Shown: piece by piece, positions 1 to 9,900 of the stretch
Layout: each line of letters begins with the position of its first letter
How positions within the stretch are numbered: position 1 is the stretch's first letter
From: Ramlibacter rhizophilus
GTDB lineage: Bacteria; Pseudomonadota; Gammaproteobacteria; Burkholderiales; Burkholderiaceae_C
Direction of reading: 5' to 3'
DNA length: 64,000 bases
Assembly (NCBI RefSeq): GCF_004681965.1
Contig: NZ_SMLL01000008.1
Span: 1-64,000 of the forward strand
Position numbers and translations under genes: made by a program
The notes under the pieces: generated by a model
Database searches by the model: none
Told to the model about the DNA's origin: nothing
The model's input: the letters and a program-made list of their open reading frames with translations, nothing else

Positions 1-393
1 CCGGTCGTCGCGGCACCGCCCACGCCGCCCGCGCCGCCCGCGCCGCCCGCGCCGCCCGCGCCACCCGCGCCGGCTCCAGCGCCACCGGCACCACCTGCTC
101 CGGCTGCCGTCGTGGAATTGCCCTCGACGAGCGCGGCCTACCTGCGCAACCCGCCGCCGGCCTACCCGCCGGTAAGCAAGCGCCTGGGCGAACAGGGCCG
201 CGTCGTGCTGCGCGTGCTGATCGGCGCGGACGGCCGCGCCGAGCAGGCTGAGATCCGCAGCTCCAGCGGCTTCGAGCGGCTGGACCAGGCGGCCCTGAAG
301 ACCGTGCTGCAGTGGCGCTACGTGCCCGGTAGGCGCGGCGGCGTGCCGGAAGCCATGTGGTTCAACGTACCGATCAATTTCGTTCTGGAGTAG
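1..393 (+). CDS. tonB: TonB energy transducer, 3' part (5' end outside window)
   Basis: C-terminal part of a TonB protein, which spans the periplasm and passes proton-motive energy from ExbB/ExbD to outer-membrane receptors. The open frame runs in from the left edge. The first 35 codons are a Pro-Ala linker (PPAPPAPPA repeats), followed by a TonB C-terminal domain: YPPVSKRLGEQG, VLIGADGRAEQAEI, SSGFERLDQAAL and LQWRYVPGRRGG are the family's landmarks. A GTG at 112 opens the same frame but would remove the linker, so it is unlikely to be the start. It is followed after 10 bp by exbB and then exbD and hemP, as in haem/iron uptake operons. The N-terminal anchor and any Fur site lie beyond the edge. 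Confidence 0.88.
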   Translation, partial: PVVAAPPTPPAPPAPPAPPAPPAPAPAPPAPPAPAAVVELPSTSAAYLRNPPPAYPPVSKRLGEQGRVVLRVLIGADGRAEQAEIRSSSGFERLDQAALKTVLQWRYVPGRRGGVPEAMWFNVPINFVLE

Positions 394-403
394 GGGAAAG
401 CAG

Positions 404-1117
404 ATGGAAACGCAATTCGGCCTGGCCCACCTGTGGGAGCAAGGCGACCTCGTCATCAAGGGCGTCGCGGTGCTGCTGCTGCTGATGTCGCTGGCCTCGT
501 GGATGGTCATCATCACCAAGGCGCTGGACCTGCGCCGCTGGTCGGCGCAGGCACGCCGCACCGAGGCCTTCTGGCACAGCGGCGACTTCGCCGAAGGCCT
601 GGACAAGCTGGGCCACGAGGCCGGCAACCCCTTCCGCGCCCTGGCGCTCGAAGGCCGCGAAGCCAGCGCGCACCACAATGCGCAGCCGCAGCTGCACGAC
701 TCCATCGACGCCAGCGAGTGGGTCACCCGGTCGCTGCGCAACGCCATCGACGAGGCCACCGCGCGCCTGCAGTCGGGCCTGGCGGTGCTGGCCTCGGTGG
801 GTTCGACCGCGCCCTTCATCGGCCTCTTCGGCACCGTCTGGGGCATCTACCACGCGCTGCTGGCCATCAGCGGTGCGGGGCAGGCCACCATCGACCGCGT
901 GGCCGGTCCCATCGGCGAGGCGCTGATCATGACCGCGCTCGGCCTGGCCGTCGCCATCCCGGCGGTCCTGGGCTACAACGCCCTGGTGCGCGGCAACAAG
1001 GGCGTGCTCATGAAGCTCAATCGCTTCGCCCACGACCTGCACGCCTACTTCATCACCGGCGCCCGGGTCGCCGCCAGCGGGGCGCCGACCAAGGTCGTTC
1101 CCATGAAGAAGGGTTGA
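404..1117 (+). CDS. exbB: ExbB, MotA/TolQ/ExbB proton channel protein
   Basis: Inner-membrane proton channel subunit that energises TonB together with ExbD; 237 aa, the usual length. Three hydrophobic stretches are visible: residues about 17-36, about 123-145 ([19 protein letters not shown], the conserved family signature) and about 172-193 ([17 protein letters not shown]). A purine-rich AGGGGAAAG precedes the ATG. It lies between tonB and exbD with short gaps, so one transcript is likely. TolQ is the paralogous alternative, but the tonB and hemP neighbours favour ExbB. Confidence 0.93.
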   Translation: METQFGLAHLWEQGDLVIKGVAVLLLLMSLASWMVIITKALDLRRWSAQARRTEAFWHSGDFAEGLDKLGHEAGNPFRALALEGREASAHHNAQPQLHDSIDASEWVTRSLRNAIDEATARLQSGLAVLASVGSTAPFIGLFGTVWGIYHALLAISGAGQATIDRVAGPIGEALIMTALGLAVAIPAVLGYNALVRGNKGVLMKLNRFAHDLHAYFITGARVAASGAPTKVVPMKKG

Positions 1118-1129
1118 GGAGCTCACACC

Positions 1130-1543
<414 letters not shown>

Positions 1544-1545
1544 GC

Positions 1546-1746
1546 ATGGCCACCCCACCCCTGCAGCAGGGCCACGAGTCGCCCCAGGACGCAGCGTCGG
1601 CGAGCGAGCCGCGGGCGGCGCAGCGTCCGCCCCTGGTGCGCAGCGACGAACTGATGCGCGGCCAGCGCGCCATCGAGATCAGCCACAACGGCGTGCTCTA
1701 CCGCCTCCAGGCCACGCGCCTGGGCAAGCTGATCCTCACGAAGTAA
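1546..1746 (+). CDS. hemP: HemP family haemin uptake protein
   Basis: Small 66-aa protein. The N-terminal half is polar and variable. The C-terminal half carries the HemP signature: a conserved stretch from [17 protein letters not shown] through [15 protein letters not shown] at the very end. HemP proteins accompany haem uptake loci in beta- and alphaproteobacteria, and in some species HemP/HmuP acts as a transcriptional co-activator of haem uptake genes; which role applies here cannot be told. It starts 2 bp after the exbD stop, making it the last gene of the tonB-exbB-exbD-hemP run. Confidence 0.85.
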   Translation: MATPPLQQGHESPQDAASASEPRAAQRPPLVRSDELMRGQRAIEISHNGVLYRLQATRLGKLILTK

Positions 1747-1752
1747 GCGGGG

Positions 1753-2160
1753 TCAGAGCCCCAGCGCGGCAATGCCTGCGCGCGCGATCTGGGCGTCCTC
1801 GGTGGACTTCACGCCGCTGACGCCCACGGCGCCGATGCAGTGGCCGTCCTTCATGATCGGCACACCGCCTTCGAGCATGCCCGCGATGCCCGGCGCGCTC
1901 AGGAATGACGTGCGCCCGCCGTTGATGATCTCCTCATAGATCCGGCTTTCGCGCCGCCCGAGCGCGGCCGTGTGCGCCTTGGCCGGTGCGATCTGCGCCG
2001 ACACGGCCGGCGCGCCGTCGAGCCGCTGCAGCCACAGCAGGTGCCCTCCGGCGTCTGCGATGGCAATGGTGACCGCCCACCCGTGCTTCAGGGCTTCGGC
2101 TTCGGCGGCAGAGGCGATGGCCTTCAAATCGGCCAGTTCAAGGAAACTTATGGTTTTCAT
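1753..2160 (-). CDS. GlcG/HbpS family haem-binding-like protein
   Basis: 135-aa protein of the GlcG/HbpS (DUF336) family. Recognisable parts are VTIAIADAGGHLLWLQRLDGA, PAKAHTAALGRRES, APGIAGMLEGGVPI and HCIGAVGVSG. The family binds haem or small ligands in some members and is encoded with glycolate, corrinoid or degradation genes in others, so the ligand here is unknown. No signal peptide is visible, so it is probably cytoplasmic. It converges on hemP with a 6-bp gap. The neighbourhood hints at haem, but the opposite strand means it is not in the same operon. Confidence 0.8.
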   Translation of the reverse strand: MKTISFLELADLKAIASAAEAEALKHGWAVTIAIADAGGHLLWLQRLDGAPAVSAQIAPAKAHTAALGRRESRIYEEIINGGRTSFLSAPGIAGMLEGGVPIMKDGHCIGAVGVSGVKSTEDAQIARAGIAALGL

Positions 2161-2203
2161 GGGGGTCGGAGCATAGCCGTTCGATTGGGGCCTTGAAGGC
2201 CCC

Positions 2204-2209
2204 TAGAAT
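2204..2209 (+). promoter_or_regulatory. Putative -10 box of the yccA-like gene
   Basis: TAGAAT, 43 nt before the ATG at 2252. The same hexamer recurs upstream of mfd, dapA and the RidA gene. No strong -35 is visible 16-18 nt upstream, so this is a weak prediction. Confidence 0.4.
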
Positions 2210-2251
2210 GCGCCCATCTTTACGCCACCTCACCAACAAGGAGTGACGCTC

Positions 2252-2938
2252 ATGAACGAACGAGTCCAGACCGCAGGCTATGGCTATGCCGTGCCAGCGG
2301 CGCAGCGCAACAAGGTGCTGCGCAACACGTATTGGCTGCTCGCCCTGAGCCTGCTGCCCACCGCGCTGGGCGCCTGGCTGGGGGTGGCCACGGGCATCAC
2401 CGCCGGCCTGGGTGGCGGGCTCGGCCTGATCGTGTTCCTGGGTGGTGCCTTCGGCTTCATGTACGCCATCGAGAAGACCAAGAACTCGGCCGCCGGCGTG
2501 CCGGTGCTGCTGGCCTTCACCTTCTTCATGGGCCTGATGCTCTCGCGCATCATCGGCATGGTGCTGGGCATGTCCAACGGCACCAGCCTCATCATGACGG
2601 CGGCTGCCGGCACGGCCGGCGTGTTCTTCGTGATGGCCAGCCTGGCCACCGTGATCAAGCGCGACCTGACCGGCCTGGGCAAGTTCCTCTTCGTCGGCGC
2701 CCTGGCCATCGTGATCGGCGCGGCCATCAACGTCTTCGTCGGCTCCACGGTCGGCATGCTCGTCATCAGCGTGATGGCCATCGGCGTGTTCAGCGCCTTC
2801 ATCCTGTACGACGTCAAGCGCATCATCGACGGCGGCGAAACCAACTACATCTCGGCCACCCTGGGCCTGTACCTGAGCATCTTCAACGTGTTCCAGAGCC
2901 TGCTGGCCCTGCTGGGCCTGACCAGCGGCAACGACTGA
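2252..2938 (+). CDS. BAX inhibitor-1 / YccA family membrane protein
   Basis: 228-aa polytopic inner-membrane protein of the BI-1 family (YccA/YbhL in E. coli, where YccA modulates the FtsH protease). About seven hydrophobic segments are present. The C-terminal signature region is clear: FILYDVKRIIDGGETNYI followed by LGLYLSIFNVFQSLLALLGL. I chose the ATG at 2252 because AAGGAG (2238-2243) lies 8 nt upstream; the in-frame GTG at 2243 overlaps that site. The gene stands alone and ends at a strong terminator. Confidence 0.9.
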   Translation: MNERVQTAGYGYAVPAAQRNKVLRNTYWLLALSLLPTALGAWLGVATGITAGLGGGLGLIVFLGGAFGFMYAIEKTKNSAAGVPVLLAFTFFMGLMLSRIIGMVLGMSNGTSLIMTAAAGTAGVFFVMASLATVIKRDLTGLGKFLFVGALAIVIGAAINVFVGSTVGMLVISVMAIGVFSAFILYDVKRIIDGGETNYISATLGLYLSIFNVFQSLLALLGLTSGND

Positions 2939-2958
2939 ACGCCGACGCGCCCCATGGC

Positions 2959-2987
2959 AAAGGGACCCCTCGGGGTCCCTTTTTTCT
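2959..2987 (+). terminator. Rho-independent terminator after yccA-like gene
   Basis: Perfect 11-bp stem: AAAGGGACCCC (2959-2969), loop TC, GGGGTCCCTTT (2972-2982), running into TTTTTTTCTTT. The U-tract is on the plus strand only, so it serves the BI-1 gene; rlmD converges from the other side. Confidence 0.93.
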
Positions 2988-3005
2988 TTCCGGCGAGCCC
3001 GGGTG

Positions 3006-4412
3006 TCAGTCGAGATCGAAGACCGCCATGGACTCCACGTGCGCGGTGTGCGGAAACATGTTCACCACGCCCGCCGCCGTGCAGCGGTAGCCGGCCTGGT
3101 GAACCAGCAGCCCGGCGTCGCGGGCCAGCGTGGCCGGGTTGCAGCTCACATACACGATGCGGCGCGGCGGCTGCCAGTCGGCGCGCAGGAGCGCAGGGTC
3201 CTGGTGCAGGTCGGCCAGCGCCTTGGCCAGCGCGAAGGCGCCCTCGCGCGGCGGATCGACCAGCCACTTGTCGGCGCGGCCGTCCTCCATGAGCTGCGCG
3301 GGGGTGATCTCGAAGAGGTTCCGCGCAACGAAGCGCGTCGGCGCCGTGGCCCTGGCCGCATTGCGCGCCAGGTTCTCGCGCGAACGGGCCACCAGGGCCT
3401 CGCTGCCCTCGATGCCCAGCACCTCGCCGGCCCGCGTGGCGATCGGCAGCGTGAAGTTGCCCAGCCCGCAGAACCAGTCGATCACGCGCTCGTTCCTGCC
3501 CACCTCCAGCAGCCGCAGCGCGCGCGTGACCAGCACCTGGTTGATGAAGGGGTTGACCTGGGTGAAGTCGGTCGGGCGGAACGGCATGGTGATGCCGAAC
3601 TCGGGCAGGGTGTAGGCCAGCTGCGGACCGGGGTCCAGCAGGTGCACCGTGTCCGGGCCCTTGGGCTGCAGCCACCACTGCACCGCCGGGTGCGCCTGCG
3701 CGAAATCGCGCAGCTTCTGCGTGTCCCCCGCGCTGAGCGGCTCCAGGTGGCGCAGCACGAGCGCGATGATCTCACGCGAGGGCTCGGCCGCATCCACGCC
3801 GCAGGCCAGCTCGATCTGCGGACAGGTCTCGATGGCGTCCATGCTCCCGATCAGCTCGCGCAGCGGCAGCAGCAGGTCGCTGACCGAGCGGGGCACCACA
3901 TGGCACTCCCGGATGTCGGCCACGTAGCGGCTCTTGCGTTCGTGGAAACCCACCAGCACGGCGCCCTTCTTGCGCACGTGCCGCACGGAAAACCGCGCCC
4001 GCCAGCGGTAGCCCCAGGCCGGGCCTTCGATGGGGCGCAAGAGGGTCTGCGCCCGCACCTTGCCCAGGTGCCAGAGGTTGTCTTCCAGCACCCGCTGCTT
4101 GATGGCCACCTGCGCACCGGCGTGCAGGTGCTGCATCTTGCAGCCGCCGCAGGCGCCTGCATGCAGGCCGAAATGCGGGCAGCGCGGCGCCACGCGCTGC
4201 GACGACTCGCGGTGGATCGCCGTGAGCGTTCCCTGCTCCCAGTTGTTCTTGCGCCGATGCACCTCCACCGACACCTGTTCACCCGGCAGCGCACCGTCGA
4301 TGAACACCACCTTCCCGTCGGCGCGCCGGGCCACGCCCTGGGCCTCGATGTCGAGCGCGTCCACCGCCAGCCAGCCTTCGGGCAGGTCCGGCTTCTCACT
4401 TCCTTGCGTCAT
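3006..4412 (-). CDS. rlmD: 23S rRNA (uracil-1939-C5)-methyltransferase RlmD
   Basis: SAM-dependent RNA methyltransferase of 468 aa that makes m5U1939 in 23S rRNA. An N-terminal TRAM-like domain (about residues 15-70) is followed by the iron-sulfur cysteine cluster [15 protein letters not shown]. Next come the SAM-binding fold with [18 protein letters not shown], the motif DPPREGAF, and the catalytic-cysteine motif [12 protein letters not shown] near the end. Length matches the betaproteobacterial family. It is convergent with the preceding gene and divergent from the VOC gene. The start gives the [15 protein letters not shown]-terminus. Confidence 0.93.
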   Translation of the reverse strand: MTQGSEKPDLPEGWLAVDALDIEAQGVARRADGKVVFIDGALPGEQVSVEVHRRKNNWEQGTLTAIHRESSQRVAPRCPHFGLHAGACGGCKMQHLHAGAQVAIKQRVLEDNLWHLGKVRAQTLLRPIEGPAWGYRWRARFSVRHVRKKGAVLVGFHERKSRYVADIRECHVVPRSVSDLLLPLRELIGSMDAIETCPQIELACGVDAAEPSREIIALVLRHLEPLSAGDTQKLRDFAQAHPAVQWWLQPKGPDTVHLLDPGPQLAYTLPEFGITMPFRPTDFTQVNPFINQVLVTRALRLLEVGRNERVIDWFCGLGNFTLPIATRAGEVLGIEGSEALVARSRENLARNAARATAPTRFVARNLFEITPAQLMEDGRADKWLVDPPREGAFALAKALADLHQDPALLRADWQPPRRIVYVSCNPATLARDAGLLVHQAGYRCTAAGVVNMFPHTAHVESMAVFDLD

Positions 4413-4468
4413 GGCCGCGATTGTCTCAGGTGCATACTGGCCGCTTCGCCTCGACGCAAGGAGCCCTC

Positions 4469-4885
4469 ATGGAGCTGCGTGTCTGCCTGGACGTGGACGA
4501 CCTCGAACGCGCGATCACCTTCTACACGCAGGGGCTGGGCCTGCGCCTGGGCCGGCGGCTCGGCGACGACTGGGCGGAGCTGCTGGGCGCCAGCGCGCCG
4601 CTGGACCTGCTGGTCGAGCCGCCGGGCAGCGCCCCGCTGGGCGAATCACGGCCGGCGCGCCGCAGCTACGAGCGCCACTGGACGCCCGTGCACCTGGACT
4701 TCGTGGTGACCGGCATCGACGAGCGCGTGCGCAGCCTGGTGGGCCTGGGCGCGCGGCTGGAGCGCCCCGTGCAGCAGAGGCGCTGGGGCCGGATGGCGAA
4801 CCTGGCCGACCCCTTCGGTCACGGCTTCGACCTGCTGGAGTTCCAGGGACGCGGTTACGACGAGATCCTCGCTGGCGGGAAGTAG
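4469..4885 (+). CDS. VOC / glyoxalase family protein
   Basis: 138-aa single-domain vicinal-oxygen-chelate protein with the repeated beta-alpha-beta-beta-beta pattern: DVDDLERAITFYTQGLGLRL in the first half, HLDFVVTGIDERVRSLV and LADPFGHGFDLLEF in the second. Family members include glyoxalases, dioxygenases and antibiotic-binding proteins; substrate unknown. The ATG at 4469 is chosen because AAGGAG lies 5 nt upstream. An upstream in-frame start at 4421 would run into the rlmD promoter region. Confidence 0.8.
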   Translation: MELRVCLDVDDLERAITFYTQGLGLRLGRRLGDDWAELLGASAPLDLLVEPPGSAPLGESRPARRSYERHWTPVHLDFVVTGIDERVRSLVGLGARLERPVQQRRWGRMANLADPFGHGFDLLEFQGRGYDEILAGGK

Positions 4886-4898
4886 GCCCGGACAGCCC

Positions 4899-5684
4899 TC
4901 ACTTCCAGCTCGCCAGATATTCGTCCCAGTGCGCTTCCTGGGGGGCCAGGGCGGCCAGCGATGACTTCACCAGCGCGATCTCCTGCTCGTACTCGCCTTC
5001 GGTGAAGCCGCCGCGCATCTTCTGGAAGCGGCAGTACAGCAGGTAGGTGTTCATCACGTCGGTCTCGCAGTAGCGGCGGATGTCTTCGAGCTTTCCGTCC
5101 AGGAAGGCCGGGTACACCTGCGAGCCGTCCATGCCGAGCTTGCCGGGAAAGCCGCACAGCTTGGCCATGGCATCCAGCGGCGCGTTGGCGCGCGGCTGGT
5201 ACATGGCCAGCACGTCCATCAGGTCCAGGTGGCGCATGTGGTAGCGGCCGATGTAGTTGTTCCACTTGAACTCGCGGTCGTCCTCGCCCAGGTCCCAGTA
5301 CTTGCAGGCCGTCACGCCGTGGCGCAGTCCCCGGTAGTGCAGCACCGGCAGGTCGAAGCCGCCGCCGTTCCAGCTCACGAGCTGGGGCACGTGTTTCTCC
5401 AGCGTATTGAAGAAGCCCTGGATCACCTTGGCTTCACTCGCGTTGTCGCGGTCCACGAAGGAATGCACCCGCAACCCTTCGGCGTTGCGGAACACGGCGC
5501 TGATCACCAGCACGCGCTGCAGGTGGTGCGGCATGAACTCGCCCTGGCCCTTCTCGCGCCGCTCCTGCAGCCAGGCTTCGTAGACCTGGGCGTCGGTGGC
5601 GTCGGCCGGCGCGTCCTGCAGGCAGCGCAGCCCCGCGATGTCGGGGATGGATTCGATGTCGAAGACGAGGACGGGCCAGGGCAT
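4899..5684 (-). CDS. Predicted 3'-5' exonuclease (DNA polymerase B-like exonuclease fold)
   Basis: 261-aa protein with the three DEDD exonuclease motifs: VFDIESIPD (Exo I, acidic pair D-x-E) at the N-terminus, SWNGGGFDLPVLHYR (Exo II) in the middle and YCETDVMNTYLLYCRF (Exo III) near the C-terminus. This is the stand-alone family annotated as predicted 3'-5' exonuclease related to family B polymerases; its substrate is not well defined. It is on the same strand as ispF/ispD and 31 bp downstream of ispF, so may share their transcript. Confidence 0.87.
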   Translation of the reverse strand: MPWPVLVFDIESIPDIAGLRCLQDAPADATDAQVYEAWLQERREKGQGEFMPHHLQRVLVISAVFRNAEGLRVHSFVDRDNASEAKVIQGFFNTLEKHVPQLVSWNGGGFDLPVLHYRGLRHGVTACKYWDLGEDDREFKWNNYIGRYHMRHLDLMDVLAMYQPRANAPLDAMAKLCGFPGKLGMDGSQVYPAFLDGKLEDIRRYCETDVMNTYLLYCRFQKMRGGFTEGEYEQEIALVKSSLAALAPQEAHWDEYLASWK

Positions 5685-5715
5685 GGGATCTTTCGGGTGG
5701 GGGGTCGGCGGGTGG

Positions 5716-6195
5716 TCAGGGGGTGGTGAGGAGCACGACCGCGCGCGCCTCGATGCTGCGGCCTTCGCCCACCGGTCCCATCTTCTCGGCGGTCTTGGCC
5801 TTCACGTTGACCTGCTCGGGCGCGAGCTGCAGCAGGCCTGCGATGCGCGCCCGCATGCCCTCGATGTGCGGCGCGAGCCGGGGCGCCTGGGCGATGACGG
5901 TGCTGTCCACGTTCACCGGCACCCAGCCCGCATCGCGGACGCGCCGCAGCGCCTCCTGCAGCAGCACGCCGGAATCGGCGCCGCGAAAGCGTTCGTCGGT
6001 GTCGGGGAAATGCCGGCCGATGTCGCCCAGGCCGGCCGCACCGACCAGGGCATCGGTGATCGCGTGCAGCAGCACGTCGGCATCCGAATGCCCGAGCAGT
6101 CCCTTGTCGTGCGGAATGCGCAGGCCGCCGATGACGAGGGGCCGGCCCTCCACCAGTGCGTGCGTGTCCCAGCCTTCTCCGATGCGCAGCTTCAT
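5716..6195 (-). CDS. ispF: 2-C-methyl-D-erythritol 2,4-cyclodiphosphate synthase
   Basis: Fifth enzyme of the MEP isoprenoid pathway; 159 aa, standard size. The metal-binding D-x-H is in [14 protein letters not shown]. The second ligand region is [18 protein letters not shown], followed by [11 protein letters not shown]. The C-terminal [19 protein letters not shown] is also typical. Its ATG overlaps the ispD stop (ATGA), so the two are translationally coupled. Confidence 0.97.
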   Translation of the reverse strand: MKLRIGEGWDTHALVEGRPLVIGGLRIPHDKGLLGHSDADVLLHAITDALVGAAGLGDIGRHFPDTDERFRGADSGVLLQEALRRVRDAGWVPVNVDSTVIAQAPRLAPHIEGMRARIAGLLQLAPEQVNVKAKTAEKMGPVGEGRSIEARAVVLLTTP

Positions 6196-6905
6196 GCGCG
6201 TGTCTCCTGTCGTGTCCGCAGCAGTGCCTCGGCCAGGGCGAAATCCTCCGGCCAGGTCAGCTTGAAGTTATGGGCCGAGCCCGGGACGAGCCGGGGCCGG
6301 TGGCCGGCCTGCTCGATGGCGCTGGCCTCGTCGGTGACCCCGTCGCCGGCCTGCGCGAGCGCCGATGCCAGCAGGCCCAGCCGGAACATCTGCGGCGTCT
6401 GCGCGAGCCACAGGCCCTCGCGCGGCACCGTCGCCTCGGCGCGCCCCGCCAAACCCTGCTTGAGCGTGTCGGCCAGGGGCTGCGCCAGCAGGCCGCCGAC
6501 GGGGTCGCCTTCACAGCCGGCGATGAGCCGCTCGATGAGTTCGGGCGTGACCAGGCAGCGCGCGGCATCGTGCACCAGCACCCAGTCATCCTCCCCTGCG
6601 CCGCGTTCGCGCAGCGCCTGCAGGCCGCCTAGCACCGTGGCCGCGCGCGTGGGGCCGCCGCACTCGGCCAGCACGATGCCGGGTTCCTGCGCCAGCTCCC
6701 TGTCGCCCGGGGCCACGCCCACCATGACCGTCGCGACCCGTGGCACGGCCGCGAAGGCCGCCAGCGTATGCCGCACCACGGCCAGGCCCGCGACGGGCCG
6801 GTACTGCTTGGGCGCGCCCGCGCCCGCGCGGCTGCCGCTGCCGGCGCAGGGAATGAAGGCATGCAGGCGCGGCGGCGTAACAGGCGTGGACACAGGGTGG
6901 CTCAT
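6192..6905 (-). CDS. ispD: 2-C-methyl-D-erythritol 4-phosphate cytidylyltransferase
   Basis: Third MEP-pathway enzyme, transferring CMP to methylerythritol phosphate; 237 aa from the ATG at 6905. The nucleotide-binding start [21 protein letters not shown] is diagnostic. [20 protein letters not shown] and the later [12 protein letters not shown] and [13 protein letters not shown] also fit. Upstream in-frame ATGs at 6920 and 6944 would only add residues without family similarity. It overlaps ispF by ATGA; the pair is a standard proteobacterial arrangement. Confidence 0.95.
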   Translation of the reverse strand: MSHPVSTPVTPPRLHAFIPCAGSGSRAGAGAPKQYRPVAGLAVVRHTLAAFAAVPRVATVMVGVAPGDRELAQEPGIVLAECGGPTRAATVLGGLQALRERGAGEDDWVLVHDAARCLVTPELIERLIAGCEGDPVGGLLAQPLADTLKQGLAGRAEATVPREGLWLAQTPQMFRLGLLASALAQAGDGVTDEASAIEQAGHRPRLVPGSAHNFKLTWPEDFALAEALLRTRQETRA

Positions 6906-6922
6906 GAACGGGTGGGCCATTC

Positions 6923-6928
6923 TAGAAT
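6923..6928 (+). promoter_or_regulatory. Putative -10 box of mfd
   Basis: TAGAAT inside the ispD-mfd divergent gap, 54 nt before the mfd ATG. The -35 is poorly defined. Confidence 0.4.
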
Positions 6929-6982
6929 TCGCCGCTTCCCACACCCCGCGCCCTTCGCCGCGGGGTGTTTCCCATTGGCGCC

Positions 6983-9900
6983 ATGGATCTCCCCAAGCTC
7001 ACCCCCGGCAAGCGTTTTTCCCTGCCCCGTCCCGCCGGCTCGGCCGACGCCCTGCTGCTGGCCCGGCTGGCCGAGCGCGAGAAAGCCGCCGGCCGGCGCG
7101 TGGCCATCGTCACGGCCGACGCCACCGACGCCCAGCGCCTGCTGGACGAGATGGCCTTCTTCGCCCCCGACCTGCGCTGCTGCCTGTTTCCCGACTGGGA
7201 GACCCTGCCCTACGACAGCTTCTCGCCGCACCAGGACCTGATCAGCGAGCGCCTGGCCACGCTCTGGCGCATCTCCCAGGGCGAAGCCGACCTGGTGATC
7301 GTGCCGGCCACCACGGCGCTGTACCGCCTGGCGCCGCCGTCGTTCCTGGCCGGCTACACCTTCCATTTCAAGCTGCAGCAGCAGCTGGACGAGGCCAAGC
7401 TCAAGGCCCAGCTCACGCTGGCCGGCTACAGCCATGTGACGCAGGTGGTCAGTCCGGGCGAGTACGCGGTTCGCGGCGGGCTCATCGACCTCTTCCCCAT
7501 GGGCTCTGCGGTGCCCTTCCGGGTGGACCTGTTCGACGACGAGATCGACTCCATCCGCACCTTCGACCCCGACAGCCAGCGCAGCCTCTACCCCGTGCCC
7601 GAGGTGCGCCTGCTGCCGGGGCGCGAGTTCCCGATGGACGAAGCGGCGCGCGCGCGCTTTCGCAGCCGCTGGCGCGAGCTGATGGAGGGCGACCCGACCC
7701 GCAGCCGCCTCTACAAGGACATGGGAAACGGCGTCGCGACGGCGGGCATCGAGTACTACCTGCCGCTGTTCTTCGAGGAGACCGCCACGGTCTTCGACTA
7801 CCTGGGCGAAGCGGCGGCGCTGGTGCTGCACGGCGACCTGGAACCGGCCTTCCAGCATTTCTGGCAGGACACCCGCGAGCGCCACCGGCTGGTGCAGGGC
7901 GACCCGGAGCGGCCGGTGCTCGCACCCGAGGCGCTGTTCCTTTCGGCCGAGCAGTTCTATGCCCGCGCCAAGGAACACCCGCAGCTCGCGCTGCGCAGCG
8001 GGGGCGGCCCCCACCCCAGCCCTCCCCCAGAGGGGGAGGGGGCAAGTCAACTCCCTCCCCCTCTGGGGGAGGGCGGGGGTGGGGGCCACGCCTTCCAGCC
8101 CCTCCCCTCCATCGCCGTCACGCGCGGCGCCGACGAGCCGCTCGCGCGTCTCAAGGACCACCTCGCGCGAACGCCCCACCGCGTGCTGGTCCTCGCCGAA
8201 TCCGACGGCCGGCGCGAAAGCCTGCTGGACTTCCTGCGGGCCAGCCATCTCACGCTTCCCGTCTTCGACTCGCTGGCCGAATTCCAGGCCTCGCAGGAGA
8301 AGCTCGGCATCGCCACCGCGCCGCTCGCGCAAGGCTTCCAGTGGATGGACCAGGCACTGGACCTGGTCACCGAGACCGAGCTCTTCGCCGCGGGGGTCAC
8401 GGTGCGCCGGCGCCGCAAGCAGGAGCAGGTCAGCGACGTCGAGGCGCTGATCAAGGACCTGTCGGAGCTGAACGTGGGCGACCCGGTGGTGCACGCGCAG
8501 CACGGCATCGGCCGCTACCGGGGCCTGGTGAACCTGGACCTGGGCCAGGGCAACACCGAGTTCCTGCACCTGGAGTACGCCGACAAGGCCACGCTCTACG
8601 TGCCGGTGAGCCAGCTGCACCAGATCAGCCGCTACACCGGCGTCTCGGCCGACGAGGCGCCGCTGCACAAGCTGGGCTCGGGCCAGTGGGACAAGGCCAA
8701 GCGCAAGGCCGCCGAGCAGGTGCGCGACACGGCCGCGGAGCTCCTGAACATCTACGCACGCCGCGCCGCGCGCGAAGGCCATGCCTTCCGCTTCTCGGCC
8801 CAGGACTACGAGGCCTTCGCCACCGACTTCGGCTTCCAGGAAACGGCCGACCAGAACGCCGCCATCCACGCCGTCATCCAGGACATGGTCTCGCCCCAGC
8901 CCATGGACCGCCTGGTCTGCGGCGACGTGGGTTTCGGCAAGACCGAAGTCGCCCTGCGCGCCGCCTTCGTGGCCGTCACCGGCGGCAAGCAGGTGGCCTT
9001 CCTCGCGCCCACCACGCTCTTGGCCGAGCAGCACTACCAGACGCTGGTGGACCGCTTCTCCAAGTGGCCCGTGAAGATCGCCGAGATGAGCCGCTTCCGC
9101 TCGCAGAAGGAGATCACCGCGGCGGCGAAGGGCATCGCCGAGGGCAGCGTGGACATCGTGGTCGGCACGCACAAGCTGCTGTCGCAGAGCGTGAAGTTCA
9201 AGAACCTGGGCCTTTTGATCATCGACGAGGAGCACCGATTCGGCGTACGTCACAAGGAGGCCATGAAGGCCCTGCGCGCCGAGGTGGACGTGCTCACGCT
9301 CACGGCCACGCCCATCCCCCGGACGCTGGGCATGGCGCTGGAAGGGCTGCGCGATCTCTCGGTCATCGCCACCGCGCCGCAGCGCCGCCTGGCGATCAAG
9401 ACCTTCGTGCGCAACGAAGGCAACGGCGTGATCCGCGAGGCGGTGCTGCGCGAGTTGAAGCGCGGCGGACAGGTGTACTTCCTGCACAACGAGGTCGAGA
9501 CCATCGAGAACCGGCGCGAGCGCCTGCAGGCGCTGCTGCCCGAGGCCCGCATCGCCGTGGCCCATGGGCAGATGCCCGAGCGGGACCTGGAACGCGTGAT
9601 GCGCGACTTCGTGGCCCAGCGCTTCAACGTGCTGCTGTGCTCCACCATCATCGAGACCGGCATCGACGTGCCCACGGCCAACACCATCGTCATGAGCCGC
9701 GCCGACAAGTTCGGCCTGGCGCAGCTGCACCAGCTGCGCGGACGCGTGGGCCGCAGCCACCACCAGGCCTATGCCTACCTGCTCGTGCCCGACACGGAAA
9801 GCCTGTCCAAGCAGGCCTCGCAGCGCCTGGATGCCATCCAGCAGATGGAGGAACTGGGCTCGGGCTTCTACCTGGCCATGCACGACCTGGAGATCCGCGG

